A DNA stretch of 64,000 nucleotides, taken from the NCBI GenBank assembly GCA_963710745.1, contig CAVQBP010000027.1:1-64000 (forward strand), written 5' to 3'. The notes under the pieces were generated by a model, which saw nothing but the letters and a program-made list of their open reading frames with translations, made no database searches and was not told where the DNA came from. The stretch is from CAVQBP01 sp963710745 (lineage in GTDB: Bacteria > Bacteroidota > Ignavibacteria > Ignavibacteriales > Ignavibacteriaceae). The translations under genes were made by a program, and so were the position numbers. Shown here piece by piece: positions 31,634 to 40,824 of the stretch; position 1 is the stretch's first letter, and the number at the start of each line of letters is the position of its first letter.

Positions 31634-31789
31634 TTATTTGCTGAAATTTTTTGAAACTAATCCTAAAATAACCAAAGCTATTGCAAAGATGATTACACCC
31701 AGTAAGATTACAATTATTTTTGCCAGCATCAATATAGCAAGAATTATACAAATTCCGATTAAAATAAATATAGCAGCTTTTCTCTTCAT
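31634..31789 (-). CDS. Small membrane protein, 51 residues
   Basis: A short minus-strand gene encoding MKRKAAIFILIGICIILAIL followed by a second hydrophobic run (IIVILLGVIIFAIALVILGL) and a basic end SKNFSK. Two membrane helices joined by a short MLAK turn. The positive start and the tight spacing to the lipoprotein gene support it as a real gene. Similar small proteins are common next to envelope genes, but no family is claimed. Between 31790 and 32080 only degenerate repeat fragments (ATTAGTCTTCGACAAGC) are seen. Confidence 0.65.
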   Translation of the reverse strand: MKRKAAIFILIGICIILAILMLAKIIVILLGVIIFAIALVILGLVSKNFSK

Positions 31790-32080
31790 ACAAATAAAAC
31801 TTTTACGGGTGGTCCAAAAAATTGAGTAATGTCATACAGATTTTATCGAAGTACAACATTAGTCTTCGACAAGCAGTTAGTGATCAACCTTTAGAATACA
31901 CAAATTTTACATGATACCCGCCGGGTATCAATGCAGAAGATGCAAATTTGCATTCCCTGCACACTCCACCGGGAAAGGACACTAATTTAATTATTAAAGG
32001 CAGTACCTTTTTAATGTTTCAGACCTTCAGGCATTAAGTCCGTATTTTACTTTTTAAACAACTCCCGCAATGTTAAAGAT

Positions 32081-33169
32081 TTAAGAATGTTTAGTTTGAA
32101 ATTCCTTCATAAAGTCAACAAGATCTTCAACGCCTTTCTTCGGAAAAGCATTGTAAATTGAAGCTCTTAAGCCGCCTACGGAACGATGGCCTTTTACACC
32201 GTTAAAACCCGCAGCGGTAGCTTCAGCTATAAGTGTTTTTTCCAGTTCCTCTGCTGCTAAATTAAAAGTAACATTCATTAATGAGCGGCTCTCTTTTTCA
32301 GCGTGTCCCTTATAAAAACCGTTGCTCTCATCAATACATTTGTAAAGGATTTCAGCTTTCTCTTTATTTGTTTTTTCCATTACTTCGATCCCGCCCATAT
32401 CCTTGATCCATTTTGCAACTAAACCGATAATATAAACTCCAAAGGTATTAGGGGTATTATAAAGGGAACTATTATCAACATGAATTTTATAGTTTAACAT
32501 TGAAGGAAGAGATTCCTGGCTTCTTTCTGATAAATCTTTCCTGATAATAATGAGAGTAGCGCCCGATGGTCCCATGTTTTTTTGAGCACCGGCATAAATA
32601 ATTCCGTATTTACTCACATCAATATTTTTACTTAAAATATCCGATGAAGCATCGCAAACGAGCGGAATGCTACCGGTTTCAGGTTCGCTTTTCCATTCAG
32701 TTCCATAGATTGTATTATTTGAAGTGAAATGAACATAAGCTGCACCGCTGTCTAACTTAAGTTCTTCCTGTTTTGGAATTCTTTTAAAATTTCCGTCTTC
32801 AGTTGTAGCGGCAATATTAACCGAACCGACTTTCTTTGCTTCCTTAACAGCTTTTTTTGACCAGCTTCCTGTCACTATATAATCGGCCTTATTTTTAGGA
32901 GGCATAATATTTAATGGAACCATATAAAACTGCAGACTTGCACCTCCCTGAAGAAAAAGTATTTCATAATTATCAGGTACATTCAATAATGCTTTTAAAT
33001 CCTCCCTGGCTTCAAGAATTATTTTATCAAATGTCTTGGAACGATGACTTATTTCCAGGATAGACATTCCAACGCCCGGAAGTGCAAACAAATCTTTTTG
33101 AGCTTCCAATAATACTTCTTCCGGTAAGATTGCCGGACCTGCACTGAAATTATATACTCTTTTTTCCAT
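32081..33169 (-). CDS. serC: Phosphoserine aminotransferase
   Basis: Converts 3-phosphohydroxypyruvate and glutamate to phosphoserine (serine biosynthesis; also vitamin B6 in some bacteria). 362 residues, full length. Signatures: YNFSAGPAILPEEVLLEAQ at the N-terminus, ISHRSK, FLQGGASLQF, the PLP lysine in IIYAGAQKNMGPSGATLII, and VGGLRASIYNAFP near the C-terminus. The DUF1015 gene follows upstream on the same strand, a frequent neighbour of ser genes, separated here by a hicA remnant. Confidence 0.97.
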   Translation of the reverse strand: MEKRVYNFSAGPAILPEEVLLEAQKDLFALPGVGMSILEISHRSKTFDKIILEAREDLKALLNVPDNYEILFLQGGASLQFYMVPLNIMPPKNKADYIVTGSWSKKAVKEAKKVGSVNIAATTEDGNFKRIPKQEELKLDSGAAYVHFTSNNTIYGTEWKSEPETGSIPLVCDASSDILSKNIDVSKYGIIYAGAQKNMGPSGATLIIIRKDLSERSQESLPSMLNYKIHVDNSSLYNTPNTFGVYIIGLVAKWIKDMGGIEVMEKTNKEKAEILYKCIDESNGFYKGHAEKESRSLMNVTFNLAAEELEKTLIAEATAAGFNGVKGHRSVGGLRASIYNAFPKKGVEDLVDFMKEFQTKHS

Positions 33170-33195
33170 ATTTCCCTCTATTTAAAGATGATGAA

Positions 33196-33365
33196 TTATT
33201 TTAGACTTTTAATTATTTCTTCTTTACTAACTTCACAATTCCTAAGAATTTTTGATTATAAACCTGGCCCTATGTTTTCATTAGAATGAATGGAACTACT
33301 GTTGTTTTTCCAGATTCAGATTTTAAAAAATGATGACTTCCTATAATTCTAATAACTTTAAAACC
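33196..33365 (-). pseudogene. hicA: HicA-type toxin remnant
   Basis: Read on the minus strand, GFKVIRIIGSHHFLKSESGK then TTVVPF is the HicA double-stranded-RNA-binding core with its catalytic His (SHHF). After a one-base frame change it continues HSNENIGPGL, stop, SKILRNCEVSKEEIIKSLK, the family's normal C-terminal half. The N-terminal 15 or so residues are absent, and there is at least one frameshift and one in-frame stop. No hicB is seen on either side. A dead toxin gene between DUF1015 and serC. Confidence 0.7.
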
Positions 33366-33368
33366 TAT

Positions 33369-34616
33369 TTAAATTAAATATACTAACAAGCCGTCTCTCA
33401 GTTTCGGTTCAAACCAGGTTGATTTTGGCGGCATAATTTCCCCGGCGTCGGATATCTTCATTAATTCTTCAACAGAAACAGGATAAAAAGTAAATGCCGC
33501 AGAAGCATCTCCATTGTTAACAAGTTTCTCAAGCTCATTTGTACCCCGAATGCCGCCGATGAAATCAATATTCTGATTAGTCCGCTGATCATCTATTCCA
33601 AGTACAGGGTTAAACAGGAAATCCTGCAGTATACTTACATCTAAAGTACCTGAAATGGAATCAGATAAGCTGAGACTTGCATTAACTGAATCTTTAATTT
33701 TTAACAGATACCATTCCCCGTTAAGATACATTCCAAAAGTTTTTTTCCCTCCCGGTTCTTTCTGCTTACTTTTTTCAATATTAAATTTTTCACTTATTTC
33801 TTTGAGAAATTCATCTTCAGTCAGACCATTTAAATTATAAATTATCCTGTTGTACGGAAGAATTTTAACCTGGTCCGCCGGAAAAATAACGGCAAGGAAA
33901 AAATTGTAATCTTCAGTTCCGTTATGCCCGGGGTTTGAATCTTTCTTTACTTTTCTAGCACGGCCTGCACTTGCTGCCCTATGATGTCCGTCGGCAATAT
34001 ATAAATTTTTAACCTTTGCAAATTCTTCCTGTAAAATATTATTAAATTCTGCAGGTACAATCCACACTGCGTGTTTTATACCATCATCAGCAGTAAAGTC
34101 ATACACAGGTACGGATTCCTGCAAAGTTTTATTTACTATATTATTAATAGCAGGTACACTTTTATAAGTTAAAAATACAGTGCCGGTTTGTGCATTTGTT
34201 GTAACTATATGGTTTGTCCTGTCATCTTCTTTAATTTTCCTTGTCTTTTCATGCTTCAGAATTACATTATTGTCATAATCGTCTATTGAAAAAGCAGCCG
34301 CGATACCTACCTGTGTATGCCCGTTCATTTCAAGTTTGTACAAATAATAGTGATCTTCACTATCTGATTGCAGCTTTCCTTCTTTCTGTAATTTCAGAAG
34401 ATTTTCATTTGCTTTTTTATAAACTTCGTGCGAATAAACATCTGTGCTTTCGGGTAATTCAATTTCCGCCCTGGTTACTCTTAAAAAGCTAAGAGGATTA
34501 TCATCTGCAAGCTCTTTAGCTTCCTGTGTATTCACTACATCGTACGGAACACTTGCTACCAAATTTGCAACTTCTTTTGCGGGTCTGAGCGCTTTAAAAG
34601 GTTTTACAAGAGCCAT
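33369..34616 (-). CDS. DUF1015 family protein
   Basis: 415 residues, full length for the family. N-terminal FKALRPAKEVANLVASVPYDVV, the conserved ILKHEKTRKIKEDDR segment (residues about 118-133), NLYIADGHHRAASAGRARK (the GHHR motif, about 206-222) and the C-terminal MPPKSTWFEPKLRDGLLVYLI are all present. The biochemical function is not established to my knowledge; genome neighbourhood ties it to serine biosynthesis. Upstream of serC on the same strand. Confidence 0.93.
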   Translation of the reverse strand: MALVKPFKALRPAKEVANLVASVPYDVVNTQEAKELADDNPLSFLRVTRAEIELPESTDVYSHEVYKKANENLLKLQKEGKLQSDSEDHYYLYKLEMNGHTQVGIAAAFSIDDYDNNVILKHEKTRKIKEDDRTNHIVTTNAQTGTVFLTYKSVPAINNIVNKTLQESVPVYDFTADDGIKHAVWIVPAEFNNILQEEFAKVKNLYIADGHHRAASAGRARKVKKDSNPGHNGTEDYNFFLAVIFPADQVKILPYNRIIYNLNGLTEDEFLKEISEKFNIEKSKQKEPGGKKTFGMYLNGEWYLLKIKDSVNASLSLSDSISGTLDVSILQDFLFNPVLGIDDQRTNQNIDFIGGIRGTNELEKLVNNGDASAAFTFYPVSVEELMKISDAGEIMPPKSTWFEPKLRDGLLVYLI

Positions 34617-34794
34617 AAATAAATCTCATAAATTAAGAATTTCATATTGTTTAAAATCCCAAAAAATCAAACAATAATCCATTGATTGATAAGTATTTTA
34701 GAAATATTATTGTCCTCTGGTATAAGAATTGATTAGAATTTAGTAATTTTTTTTATTTTTAATATTCTCTTATTATTTGGTATGGGGTTTTAAT

Positions 34795-35445
34795 ATGAAC
34801 ATTTATAAAAAAATTCTTCAGTGTAGTTTTGTCTTTGTGATATTTATTATCCAATCATGTGCGACGACTCCCATTAATTTAACTATTGCAAAGGACGAAG
34901 TTATAAATTATCATGAATCCGGAAGATATGATGAAGAAACCGCAAAAGTTGTAGAAGAAGCAATTGTTGAATTTAATAATATTAACGCAGGGAGTAATGA
35001 CGCTGTCATCTTTGATATTGATGAAACAGCTCTTTCAAGTTTTGATTACAGGAAAAAATATGATTTCGGTTATGTTCCTGAGATATGGGATAAATGGGTA
35101 AGCGAAGCTAAAGCACCGGCTATTAAAGAAGTAAAGCAACTATATGATTTTTTAGTCTCGAAGAATTTTAGGATCGTCTTTTTAACGGGCAGAAAAGATT
35201 ATATGTATAAATCAACATATCAGAATTTGATTAACCAGGGTTATACAAAATTTGATACTCTTATTGTCCGGAATCCTGATGAGTATAAAACCACTGCGTT
35301 GGGATACAAATCGCTTAAAAGGACTGAGCTTGTAAAAAACGGGTACAATATTGTGGGAGATGTCGGAGATCAGCAAAGCGATTTAGAAGGCCCTTATCAT
35401 GGAATCCAGGTAAAAATTCCAAATTATCAGTATATTATTAAATAA
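34795..35445 (+). CDS. HAD-family acid phosphatase (class B/C-like), lipoprotein
   Basis: 217 residues from the ATG at 34795; an upstream in-frame TTG at 34777 would only lengthen the signal. Lipoprotein signal IFIIQSCATTP. HAD motif I is VIFDIDETALSSFDY (Asp nucleophile and general acid), motif II FLTGRKD, and motif III/IV around KRTELVKNGYNIVGDVGDQQSD. This matches class B/C acid phosphatases, secreted enzymes that dephosphorylate small organic phosphates. Confidence 0.9.
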   Translation: MNIYKKILQCSFVFVIFIIQSCATTPINLTIAKDEVINYHESGRYDEETAKVVEEAIVEFNNINAGSNDAVIFDIDETALSSFDYRKKYDFGYVPEIWDKWVSEAKAPAIKEVKQLYDFLVSKNFRIVFLTGRKDYMYKSTYQNLINQGYTKFDTLIVRNPDEYKTTALGYKSLKRTELVKNGYNIVGDVGDQQSDLEGPYHGIQVKIPNYQYIIK

Positions 35446-35706
35446 GGAAAGCCTGATTCAAAACAAGATCAAAGTAAAAAGTAAAAAGTATAAAGTAAAA
35501 AGTAGCACTAACCTGAACTTGTCCTTTTTTCTTTTTCCTTGTTTCTTGTATCTTTTCATTTGTTTCCTTTATCTTTCAATCCGCACCAGTGTTGTCCTAA
35601 TTAATTTTGGAATGAGAAAAAAAGTTAAATTATAGTAAAAAATAAAAATAATTTTTAGCATTTAATTTTTAATCCTTCCAAAAACATTACACATTTTTTC
35701 TCCTCA

Positions 35707-35952
35707 ACTTTTCTTAGCATAAGAAAAGCTGCAAAAGAAGCATGCTCTGCAAAAGAATTGCTAAAAAATTACTCCATTTCACTAAGATAAATAAACTCGG
35801 ACTCCCTGCTTGTTTCCTTATCCTCAATTGATGCAGGGAGTCCTCAGACAGTATTTATCTTTTAATCCCACATACAATTACTTAAACAACAGCCTGGTGG
35901 GATTAACCGCTCAATTCCGTAATTTTTATTTACGCAATTCTTTTGAGGAGCA
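35707..35952 (-). repeat. Structured palindromic element R2, copy B (inverted)
   Basis: Reverse complement of the element at 23221-23469. Outer arms TGCTCTGCAAAAGAATT (35743-35759) and AATTCTTTTGAGGAGCA (35936-35952); inner stems GGACTCCCTGC/GCAGGGAGTCC and TTAATCCCAC/GTGGGATTAA. The trailing hairpin is at 35707-35733. Sequence on either side (35446-35700, 35953-36126) contains filler such as AAAGTAAAAAGTAAAAAG and no gene. Confidence 0.82.
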
Positions 35953-36126
35953 ATTCTCAATAGGTCATAATATTTTTTATTTCTATCAATACACCTACAG
36001 ATTAAATCGTTTTATAAATATTTATTTTGGACAGGTTTGATCCGCACAGGTTCTTATCCTGTATCTGAGACCTCTGTGAATTTTTTTTTATATTTGCACT
36101 TCAAATATTAAAAAAGATGTGAAATT

Positions 36127-38799
36127 ATGCCTGACATTCCAAAAGCGTACAATCCTTCGGAAGTTGAAGATAAATGGACAAAATTCTGGCTGGAAAGAAA
36201 TTTATTTCATTCTGAGATAGATAAAACAAGAAAACCTTATACTGTAGTTATCCCGCCGCCCAATATTACCGGGATATTAACCATGGGTCATATCCTGAAC
36301 AATACAATTCAGGATATTTTAATCCGAACCAGGAGAATGCAGGGATTTAATGCCTGCTGGGTTCCGGGTACCGATCATGCATCTATTGCTACCGAAACCA
36401 AAGTTACGAATTATTTGAAGGAGCAGGGGCTTGATAAGTATGAAATCGGCAGGGAAGAATTCTTAAAATACTGCCTTGAATGGAAAGAAAAGTACGGCGG
36501 TATAATTATTCAGCAGCTGAAAAAGCTGGGAGTAAGCTGCGACTGGGAACGTGAACGCTTTACAATGGATGATGACTATTATAAAAAAGTTATTGAAACA
36601 TTCGTTGCATTATATAATGAAGGAAAAATTTACCGCGGCTATAGGCTGGTAAACTGGGATCCTGCTTCCCGTTCAGCAATATCCGATGAAGAGGTTATTT
36701 ACAGAACGGTTAACGGCAAACTCTGGTATTTTAAATATCCTGTTAAAGGAAGTGATGAATTTATTACCGTAGCGACTACTCGTCCTGAAACTATGCTCGG
36801 CGATACGGGCATAGCAGTAAATCCGGATGATGAACGATATAAAAGCTTTATTGGTAAAACTATAATTCTTCCTATTGTAGGGAGAGAGATCCCAATTTTT
36901 GCCGATGAATATGTTGATTCTGAATTCGGAACCGGTGCTGTAAAGGTCACTCCTGCGCACGATGCGAATGATTATGAAATGGGAAAAAGACATAATCTTG
37001 AAGTTATTAATATTTTAAATCCGGATGCTTCGACTAACAGGAATGTTCCTGCAGACCTTCAAGGTCTAGACAGGTATGAAGCAAGAAAAAAAGTAGTTGC
37101 AAAAATAGAAAATTTAAATCTGCTTGAAAAAGTAGAAGATTACCAGAATAATATAGGGTATTCTGAAAGAGGCGGTGTACCGGTTGAACCATACCTTTCA
37201 GAGCAGTGGTTCATGAAAATGCAGGAACTTTCTAAACCTGCTCTGCAAGTTGTTAATGAAGGTAAAGTAAAATTCTACCCTGAGCATTGGGTAAAGACTT
37301 ATGATCACTGGATGAACAATATTAAAGACTGGTGCATTTCAAGACAACTATGGTGGGGACATAGAATCCCTGTCTGGTATTGTGTTGGAGATGATCATTG
37401 TAATATTGAATGTAAGAATCCTATAGTCTCTGTTGAACCGCCTGAAAAATGCCCTCATTGCGGTTCAACCAATTTGAGGCAGGATGAGGATGTTTTAGAT
37501 ACCTGGGCATCGAGCTGGCTTTGGTCTTACGATGTGTTTAAAACAGAGGAAGAGCAGAATTATTATTACCCAACAAGTTCACTCGTTACTGCACCGGATA
37601 TAATATTCTTCTGGGTTGCGCGAATGATCATGGCAGGACTGCATTTCAAAAAAGACATTCCCTTTAAAGATGTCTATTTCACCAGTATTATCCGTGACTT
37701 ACAGGGAAGGAAGATGAGTAAATCACTCGGCAATTCTCCCGACCCTCTGGATGTAATTAAAGATTACGGAGCCGATGCTTTAAGGTTTACAGTTATCTAT
37801 TTAGCTCCTCTCGGGCAGGATGTTCTTTTCAGTACCGATAAATGTGAAATAGGTAGAAACTTTGCAAATAAGATCTGGAATGCAGGGCGTTTTCTTTTAA
37901 TGAATACGGAATCTGTTAAGATCAATAGAAGCTTAATAAATAAACATATCGATTTTTCAGATCTTTGGATTGAATCACGTTTAGTTCAGACATTGATCGA
38001 TCTGAATAAAGCAATGGAAAAGTTTGAAATAAATAATGCTTCTAAAATTGTTTACTCCTTTGTTTGGAGCGATTTCTGCGACTGGTATATTGAACTGTCA
38101 AAGAACAGGCTATACCTGTCTGCCGAAGCTTCCGCGGAAGCAGGTTCCGATAACGAAGAAATTAAATCGGCAGTTTTAAGCAGGGCAATAATTATATTTG
38201 AAAAATTGTTAAAGATCGTTCATCCTTTCATGCCGTTTTTAACTGAAGAACTCTGGCATTTAATTGAAGAAAGAAAAGAAGATGAGAGCATTGCTGTTTC
38301 CACATATCCCGAAGCTGATGAATCATTAATAAATATTCAGGCTGAAAAGGAAATGCAATTTATCCAGGATATCATAACTGCAATCAGAAATATCCGCGGA
38401 GAAATGAATATACCGCCTTCAAAATTTATAAATGCATTTATAAAAACTTCAGGGATGCATAATTATCAATTAGAATATATTAAAAAGCTTGCACGTATTG
38501 AAAATATAATTGTTGAAAAAGATATTGAAAAGCCGAAAGCCTCGGCTTCAGCAGTAATAAAAGATGCTGAAATTTATATTCCGCTTGAAGGTTTGATTGA
38601 TCTTGAAGTTGAAAGAAACCGTCTGCAGAAAGAGATAACCAGACTTGAAGGTGCATTAACAGGAATAAATAAAAAATTATCGAATGAAAAATTTGTGCGG
38701 AATGCGGCAAAGGAAGTAGTAGAGAGAGAAAGAACAAAGAAGATGGACTGGGAAACAAGTCTGGAAAAACTGAAGACTAACCTAAAGAGTTTAGAATAG
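36127..38799 (+). CDS. valS: Valyl-tRNA synthetase
   Basis: Charges tRNA-Val. 890 residues, full length. Class I motifs: PPPNITGILTMGH near residues 42-54 (HIGH box with T-M-G-H) and GRKMSKSLGN near 526-535 (KMSKS). The editing domain shows TTRPETMLGDTGIAVNP and ATP-site WCISRQLWWGHRIPVWY; the anticodon domain ends in a C-terminal coiled coil (LEVERNRLQKEITRLEG). An insertion near residues 663-673 corresponds to a palindromic DNA repeat. Confidence 0.97.
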   Translation: MPDIPKAYNPSEVEDKWTKFWLERNLFHSEIDKTRKPYTVVIPPPNITGILTMGHILNNTIQDILIRTRRMQGFNACWVPGTDHASIATETKVTNYLKEQGLDKYEIGREEFLKYCLEWKEKYGGIIIQQLKKLGVSCDWERERFTMDDDYYKKVIETFVALYNEGKIYRGYRLVNWDPASRSAISDEEVIYRTVNGKLWYFKYPVKGSDEFITVATTRPETMLGDTGIAVNPDDERYKSFIGKTIILPIVGREIPIFADEYVDSEFGTGAVKVTPAHDANDYEMGKRHNLEVINILNPDASTNRNVPADLQGLDRYEARKKVVAKIENLNLLEKVEDYQNNIGYSERGGVPVEPYLSEQWFMKMQELSKPALQVVNEGKVKFYPEHWVKTYDHWMNNIKDWCISRQLWWGHRIPVWYCVGDDHCNIECKNPIVSVEPPEKCPHCGSTNLRQDEDVLDTWASSWLWSYDVFKTEEEQNYYYPTSSLVTAPDIIFFWVARMIMAGLHFKKDIPFKDVYFTSIIRDLQGRKMSKSLGNSPDPLDVIKDYGADALRFTVIYLAPLGQDVLFSTDKCEIGRNFANKIWNAGRFLLMNTESVKINRSLINKHIDFSDLWIESRLVQTLIDLNKAMEKFEINNASKIVYSFVWSDFCDWYIELSKNRLYLSAEASAEAGSDNEEIKSAVLSRAIIIFEKLLKIVHPFMPFLTEELWHLIEERKEDESIAVSTYPEADESLINIQAEKEMQFIQDIITAIRNIRGEMNIPPSKFINAFIKTSGMHNYQLEYIKKLARIENIIVEKDIEKPKASASAVIKDAEIYIPLEGLIDLEVERNRLQKEITRLEGALTGINKKLSNEKFVRNAAKEVVERERTKKMDWETSLEKLKTNLKSLE
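38114..38145 (+). repeat. In-frame palindromic insertion inside valS
   Basis: ACCTG at 38114 and CAGGT at 38145 enclose TGCCGAAGCTTCCGCGGAAG, with a perfect GCTTCCGCGGAAGC core. It encodes the alanine-rich SAEASAEAGS loop in the anticodon-binding part of ValRS, longer than the usual loop there. GC content is far above the rest of valS. Its ACCTG/CAGGT ends recall the AACCTGCC/GGCAGGT hairpins at 18.9-21.2 kb. Confidence 0.6.
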
Positions 38800-38904
38800 T
38801 AAAATAATAACCTTAATCATTACAAAGTTTTACTTACGATATCTAAATTGTTATTTTCCAATTGAGGAATTTAGGATATACTTACTCATGATCTTTTTAG
38901 ATTA

Positions 38905-39192
38905 ATGAATGAAAACGATTCGGATATTTTAAAGCAATATTATCCTGTCGAAAAGATCATTTTATTCGGTTCATTTTCGAGAAATGAACAAAGACAAAAT
39001 AGCGATATAGATGTAGCTGTTGTTTTAATTGAGATTAAAGATGATTATTTGGAGCTTAATGCAAAATTATTTTCATTAGGTTATCAAATTGATTCGAGGA
39101 TAGAGCCGGTTTTTTTTGAAGAAGGAGTTGATCCCAGCGGCTTTTTAGACGAAATTAATAGAACAGGAATTACAGTTTATCAAAAAAGTTAA
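38905..39192 (+). CDS. Nucleotidyltransferase (MNT-like) domain protein
   Basis: 95 residues, minimal nucleotidyltransferase fold. The signature is IILFGSFSRNEQRQNSDIDV with G-S-x(8-11)-D-x-D and the third acidic residue in SRIEPVFFE. MNT proteins usually pair with a HEPN RNase as a toxin-antitoxin module; no HEPN gene is seen on either side, so this is an orphan or a solitary type. The DinB gene starts 15 bases later. Confidence 0.85.
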   Translation: MNENDSDILKQYYPVEKIILFGSFSRNEQRQNSDIDVAVVLIEIKDDYLELNAKLFSLGYQIDSRIEPVFFEEGVDPSGFLDEINRTGITVYQKS

Positions 39193-39207
39193 ACAGAGGG
39201 TTTTATC

Positions 39208-39708
39208 ATGTATCATACTATAAAGGAATTCTTGGATGACTGGAAAACAGAAAGCGAAGCAACATTAAAAATATTTTCCAATTTAACGGATGAATCTTTA
39301 AGTCAAAAAATCACTCCTAAAGGAAGGTCTTTGGGAAGACTGGCCTGGCATATTACAGCAACAATCGGAGAAATGCTGAATAGAACAGGATTGAAATTCG
39401 AAGAATTAAATGATGATAATAATTTTCCTCACCATGCGGCAGAAATTACAGAAAAATATAAAGCTGCTTCCATAAGTCTTGCAGAACAGCTATCTAAAGA
39501 TTGGACTGATCAATCTCTGAAGGAACAAGTAAATATGTATGGTGAAATGTGGACAAAAGAAGCGGTGCTTACTTCTCTGATAAAACATCAAATACATCAC
39601 CGTGCACAAATGACGGTTATTATGCGCGCTGCAGGATTAAAAGTTCCCGGGATTTATGGACCGGCTTACGAAGAATGGCAGCAGTATAATATGAAGCCGA
39701 TGGAGTAA
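39208..39708 (+). CDS. DinB family protein
   Basis: 166 residues, four-helix DinB/YfiT fold. The metal-binding His triad is visible in RLAWHITATIGE (near residue 48) and KHQIHHRAQMTV (near 130-134). Members include thiol-S-transferases and damage-inducible proteins; specific role unknown. The adjacent ergothioneine genes also use a DinB-type domain in EgtB, but no functional link is shown. Ribosome site AGAGGG precedes the ATG. Confidence 0.88.
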   Translation: MYHTIKEFLDDWKTESEATLKIFSNLTDESLSQKITPKGRSLGRLAWHITATIGEMLNRTGLKFEELNDDNNFPHHAAEITEKYKAASISLAEQLSKDWTDQSLKEQVNMYGEMWTKEAVLTSLIKHQIHHRAQMTVIMRAAGLKVPGIYGPAYEEWQQYNMKPME

Positions 39709-39760
39709 AGAATATCTTAAAAAATTGATTGTTAAGTTATAATTTTATTGTCAATTGAAA

Positions 39761-39790
39761 AACCTCCGGGTTTTTAAAACCCCGGAGGTT
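39761..39790. terminator. Bidirectional hairpin terminator between dinB-like gene and egtD
   Basis: AACCTCCGGG pairs with CCCGGAGGTT around a TTTTTAAAAC centre. It lies between convergent genes ending at 39708 and 39798; A-rich on one side and TTTG on the other. Typical of rho-independent terminators used in both directions. Confidence 0.75.
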
Positions 39791-39797
39791 TGTAGTT

Positions 39798-40748
39798 TTA
39801 ATTCTTCACTCTTAAATATTGAATACTGAATAAATGATTTTTATCAATCCAGACTTTTCGTACTTCAAAATTATCCGATACTAAACCGGCAAAACTTTCA
39901 AGTGTATACTTATAAGAGTATTCTGTTAGAATTGATTCATCTTTTTGAAAATTTATAGTTGACCCATTTAAATGAACTTTTTGACTTTCCTTTGAAATCA
40001 GGTGCATTTCAATACGGCTTTCCTCATCATTAAAGAATGCCAGGTGTTCAAATTTATTTAAATCAAAATCCGAATTAAATTCGTTATTCAGATGTTCGAG
40101 AATATTAAGATTAAATGCAGCAGTTACTCCGTTTTTATCGTTATATGCGGCTTCAAGAATTTTTTTATCTTTCCTCAAATCAACGCCTATTATAAATCCG
40201 CCATTTAAACCGCAAATTTTAGCTATCCTTTCCAAAAATTTTTTAGCGTTTGATGGTGTAAAATTACCTATTGTAGAACCCGGATAGTAGACTGCCTTAT
40301 GATCATAAGATTTATCTATTTCAGGTAATTCAAAATCTTTAGTATAATCCGCAGCTAACGGAAAAATATCGATGTGCGGATATAATCCCTTTAACTCGTT
40401 AGAAGATTGAATCAGATGAAGCGAGGAAATATCTACCGGCACATACCCCGCCAGCCCGGGAATATTATCGAGCAAAAGACGGATTTTAATACTGCTTCCG
40501 CTTCCCAGCTCAATTAGTAAAGTCCCTTCTCCCAATAAAGAAGACATTTCTTCGATATTATTTTCCATTATTTTAAGTTCGGTTCTTGTAGGATAATATT
40601 CATCGAGATTACAAATATCATCGAACAATACAGAACCTTTTGCATCATAAAATAATTTACTCGGAAGCCGTTTCGGATTTAATGACAATCCTTCTTCTAC
40701 TTCAGAAAGAATTTCTTCCTGAACAGTTTCTTCAGCTTTTGTAACCAT
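39798..40748 (-). CDS. egtD: L-histidine N-alpha-methyltransferase EgtD
   Basis: Trimethylates histidine to hercynine with SAM, first step of ergothioneine synthesis. 316 residues. Signatures: LPSKLFYDAKGSVLFDDIC, LDEYYPTRTE, the SAM-binding LIELGSGSSIKIRLLL, YYPGSTIGNFTPSNAKKFL, and LIGVDLRKD (here FIIGVDLRKDKKILE). It follows egtB on the same strand by 76 bases, so the two-gene pathway is likely co-transcribed. Confidence 0.95.
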   Translation of the reverse strand: MVTKAEETVQEEILSEVEEGLSLNPKRLPSKLFYDAKGSVLFDDICNLDEYYPTRTELKIMENNIEEMSSLLGEGTLLIELGSGSSIKIRLLLDNIPGLAGYVPVDISSLHLIQSSNELKGLYPHIDIFPLAADYTKDFELPEIDKSYDHKAVYYPGSTIGNFTPSNAKKFLERIAKICGLNGGFIIGVDLRKDKKILEAAYNDKNGVTAAFNLNILEHLNNEFNSDFDLNKFEHLAFFNDEESRIEMHLISKESQKVHLNGSTINFQKDESILTEYSYKYTLESFAGLVSDNFEVRKVWIDKNHLFSIQYLRVKN

Positions 40749-40824
40749 ATATTTTTATCCTTATTTAATTAAGTCAGGTGCCGGTCACTTTAAAAGTGAC
40801 TGGCATCTGGTAAATATTCTTTTA

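Noticed and set aside
35810..36040. 76-residue frame upstream of valS
   Set aside because: It overlaps the R2 palindromic element, whose conserved and covarying structure explains the sequence better.
36673..36993. Minus-strand frame inside valS
   Set aside because: Antisense shadow of an intact synthetase gene without family resemblance.
38905..39192. MNT/HEPN toxin-antitoxin pair
   Set aside because: No HEPN-domain frame lies beside the nucleotidyltransferase gene; the neighbour is a DinB-fold protein.
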